DNA of 7,979 nt, from positions 1-7,979 of the forward strand of contig JAUXKG010000091.1 in the NCBI GenBank assembly GCA_030624355.1. Direction: 5' to 3'. The DNA is from Acidobacteriota bacterium (lineage in GTDB: Bacteria; Acidobacteriota; UBA6911; RPQK01; JADFOI01). The notes under the pieces are model-generated. The model was not told where the DNA came from. It was given only the letters and a program-made list of their open reading frames with translations, and made no database searches. Positions 6,146 to 7,979 of the stretch are shown piece by piece. Both the position numbers and the translations under genes were made by a program. Within the stretch, counting starts at the first letter, position 1. The number at the start of each line of letters is the position of its first letter.

Positions 6146-7979
6146 TGAGAAAACTAGTTCTATGGGGAATGATGCTGGCGGGTCCAATTTCTGTTCTCAC
6201 GGCTCAGGAATCGCCAGAGCAGTTTCTGGGATTTCCGGTGGGAGCTGACCGAGAATTAGTCGACTGGCAACAGGTCACCGGTTACTTCGATCAACTGGGA
6301 CAGCACAGTGAACGAGTCGTCGTCGAAGAGCTGGGTCGAACCACCCAAAACAGGGCCTTTCTGCTGGTAACGATTTCCTCGACGGAAAATCTTCTCCAAC
6401 TGGAACGCTACCGACAAATTCAGGAAAGCCTGGCTGATCCGAGGCGGATCGAAGGTGTTCCTGAGCGACTTCTGGAAGAAGGCAAAACGATTGTGCTAGT
6501 CACCTGTTCCATCCACTCGACTGAAGTGGCTTCCACACAAATGTCGATGGAGCTTGCCTACGATCTGGCTGTATCTGAAGATCAGCAGACGGCTGAGATG
6601 CTCCGGAATGTCATTCTCTTACTGGTCCCGTCAGTCAATCCTGACGGGGTCGATATCGTGAATCGCTGGTATCGGCAGACACTGGGGACACCGGCGGAAG
6701 GTAAGGCACCCCCATGGCTTTACCACCCCTACACGGGTCATGACAACAATCGGGACTGGTTCATGTTCACTCAGAAAGAAACTCGGCTGGTGGTTCAGAA
6801 GGTCCACAATGTCTGGCATCCTCAGATCGTAGCCGATGTCCATCAGATGGGTCGCTACGGTGCTCGAATGTTTGTCCCACCCTATATGGATCCCATTGAC
6901 CCTAATGTTGATCCAATTTTGCAGGCGGGGATCGTGAATCTGGGAGGAACTCTTTTTTCTGCTCTGCTGACGGCCGGCAAACAGGGAGTTGTAACCAATG
7001 CGATTTACGATGCGTATGCCCCGTCACGTGCCTATCAACACTACCATGGCGGGGTTAGAATCCTTCTCGAGGCGGCTCAGACAGAGTTGGCCACCCCTGT
7101 AAAGATTCAGCCGGGAGAGCTTACGTCCGGGAAAAACTACGATGTGCACACTCCGAGCTGGAACTATCCTGTCCCCTGGAAAGGCGGGTCCTGGCGCCAG
7201 CGTGACATCATCGACTATGAAAAGATCGGTTTGAGGGCCGCTCTGCTCCACGCGGCTCGCTATCGAAAGTCGTGGCTGCGAAACTTTTATCAAGTGGGCC
7301 GCAATGCCATTGAGCGGTCTCGGCCCTATGCCTTTGTGGTTCCTTCGGGACAACCAGACCTCCAGAGCGTGTCTGACCTCCTAGGTGTACTGGAGTTCGG
7401 ATCGGTTGAAATTCATGTTGCTTCCGAGTCCTTCACCACGGATTCCTCCACCTGGGTTTCCCCACCTTTCGGGGAAGAAGGCCGCCGGGAATTCGCTGCC
7501 GGAAGCTGGGTGGTTTTAATGCAGCAGCCGTACAGTTCATTCGCCAAAACAATGCTGGAGATTCAGAACTATCCCACGATACGGGAACAGGGCAACGGAC
7601 GCCTGAGGAAGCCCTATGACATTACCGCCCAGACCCTGGGCATTGAGATGGGGGTCGAAGTCTATCAGATCGACGAACCATTCGATGCGCACCTCAAGAG
7701 GGTGCAGAACGTAGCAGCTTCTTCCGGTCGTCTGGAAGGAGAGGGGGACTATTGGCTCTTCTCACATTCGAACAATGCCTTCGCCCGTTTGACCAATCGT
7801 TTGCTCAAGGCAGACTCCCGCGTTTATTGGGCACCTAATGGGTTTCGTGCCAGGGGGCGGAAGTTTCCAGCAGGAACTCTGGCAGCCCGGGTGTCAAAGT
7901 CGCAAACCGAGATAGATGAGTTGCTTGAGGGCATTCCGGTTGCCGTGTGGCGGGTAAGGAGACGCCCGCAGCTGGCTTG
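6145..7979 (+). CDS. Secreted M14-family zinc carboxypeptidase-like protein (3' end beyond the window)
   Basis: The frame is open from ATG 6145 to the window end (611 codons, no stop), so the C-terminus is missing. The N-terminus has a Sec signal peptide (MRK, a hydrophobic core, likely cut after LTA at residue 20), so the protein is exported. The peptidase M14 fold follows (about 40-330) with a full active site. Zinc ligands H124 and E127 are in HSTE, and the third ligand is H233 in ADVHQMG. NPDG is at 165-168. N202-R203 in GHDNNRDW corresponds to the substrate carboxylate-binding N144/R145 of carboxypeptidase A. E309 in RILLEAA is the likely general base. At least 280 residues follow the catalytic domain, far beyond a classic carboxypeptidase of about 300; such long M14 proteins occur in several environmental phyla. 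The likely role is peptide trimming in the periplasm or outside the cell. Cleavage specificity cannot be read, and amidase activity on peptidoglycan or other peptides is an alternative. It is coupled to the MFS gene by a one-base overlap. Confidence 0.9.
   Translation, partial: MRKLVLWGMMLAGPISVLTAQESPEQFLGFPVGADRELVDWQQVTGYFDQLGQHSERVVVEELGRTTQNRAFLLVTISSTENLLQLERYRQIQESLADPRRIEGVPERLLEEGKTIVLVTCSIHSTEVASTQMSMELAYDLAVSEDQQTAEMLRNVILLLVPSVNPDGVDIVNRWYRQTLGTPAEGKAPPWLYHPYTGHDNNRDWFMFTQKETRLVVQKVHNVWHPQIVADVHQMGRYGARMFVPPYMDPIDPNVDPILQAGIVNLGGTLFSALLTAGKQGVVTNAIYDAYAPSRAYQHYHGGVRILLEAAQTELATPVKIQPGELTSGKNYDVHTPSWNYPVPWKGGSWRQRDIIDYEKIGLRAALLHAARYRKSWLRNFYQVGRNAIERSRPYAFVVPSGQPDLQSVSDLLGVLEFGSVEIHVASESFTTDSSTWVSPPFGEEGRREFAAGSWVVLMQQPYSSFAKTMLEIQNYPTIREQGNGRLRKPYDITAQTLGIEMGVEVYQIDEPFDAHLKRVQNVAASSGRLEGEGDYWLFSHSNNAFARLTNRLLKADSRVYWAPNGFRARGRKFPAGTLAARVSKSQTEIDELLEGIPVAVWRVRRRPQLA

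Noticed and set aside
7024..7353. Minus-strand frame of 109 codons within the M14 gene
   Set aside because: It is antisense to the conserved general-base region of the peptidase and has no independent support.

Overview
The window is ordinary bacterial chromosome. It carries six protein-coding genes, four complete and two cut by the window edges. I see no rRNA, tRNA, insertion sequence, CRISPR array or phage gene. Base composition looks moderately GC-rich and even throughout. The gene set (MutS, TsaB, a YcgR-type PilZ protein, a GT39-type glycosyltransferase, and a secreted M14 metallopeptidase with a 'GHDNNRDW' motif) fits a free-living bacterium that uses cyclic-di-GMP and is probably Gram-negative. 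The large M14 type is one I associate with Acidobacteriota and similar environmental phyla, but that placement is a weak inference from memory.

Layout: the left part reads leftwards. mutS (365-2857, minus) is followed 63 bp later by the start of a membrane glycosyltransferase of the GT39/ArnT-like superfamily (1-301, minus, cut by the window edge). An 84-bp divergent spacer separates mutS from tsaB (2942-3625, plus). Everything to the right is on the plus strand: tsaB, a 376-bp gap without a gene, a PilZ-domain c-di-GMP receptor (4002-4691), a 275-bp gap, then a tight pair made of a 12-TM MFS transporter (4967-6145) and a secreted M14 zinc carboxypeptidase-like protein (6145 to beyond the window end). 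The stop of the transporter and the start of the peptidase share one base (TGATG).

How the genes relate: mutS and tsaB are housekeeping genes (mismatch repair; t6A37 modification of ANN-decoding tRNAs) placed back to back, probably with promoters in the shared spacer. The PilZ gene stands alone between two long gaps and is probably its own transcription unit. The MFS/M14 pair is the only clear operon. A secreted peptidase coupled to a transporter suggests peptide or amino-acid handling, but the substrate cannot be read from sequence.

I did not find an evident new biological system. The points most worth a second look are the MutS C-terminus, which ends exactly in a clamp-binding-like QKTLF, the large C-terminal extension of the M14 protein and its coupling to the MFS gene, and the unexplained non-coding stretch upstream of the PilZ gene.
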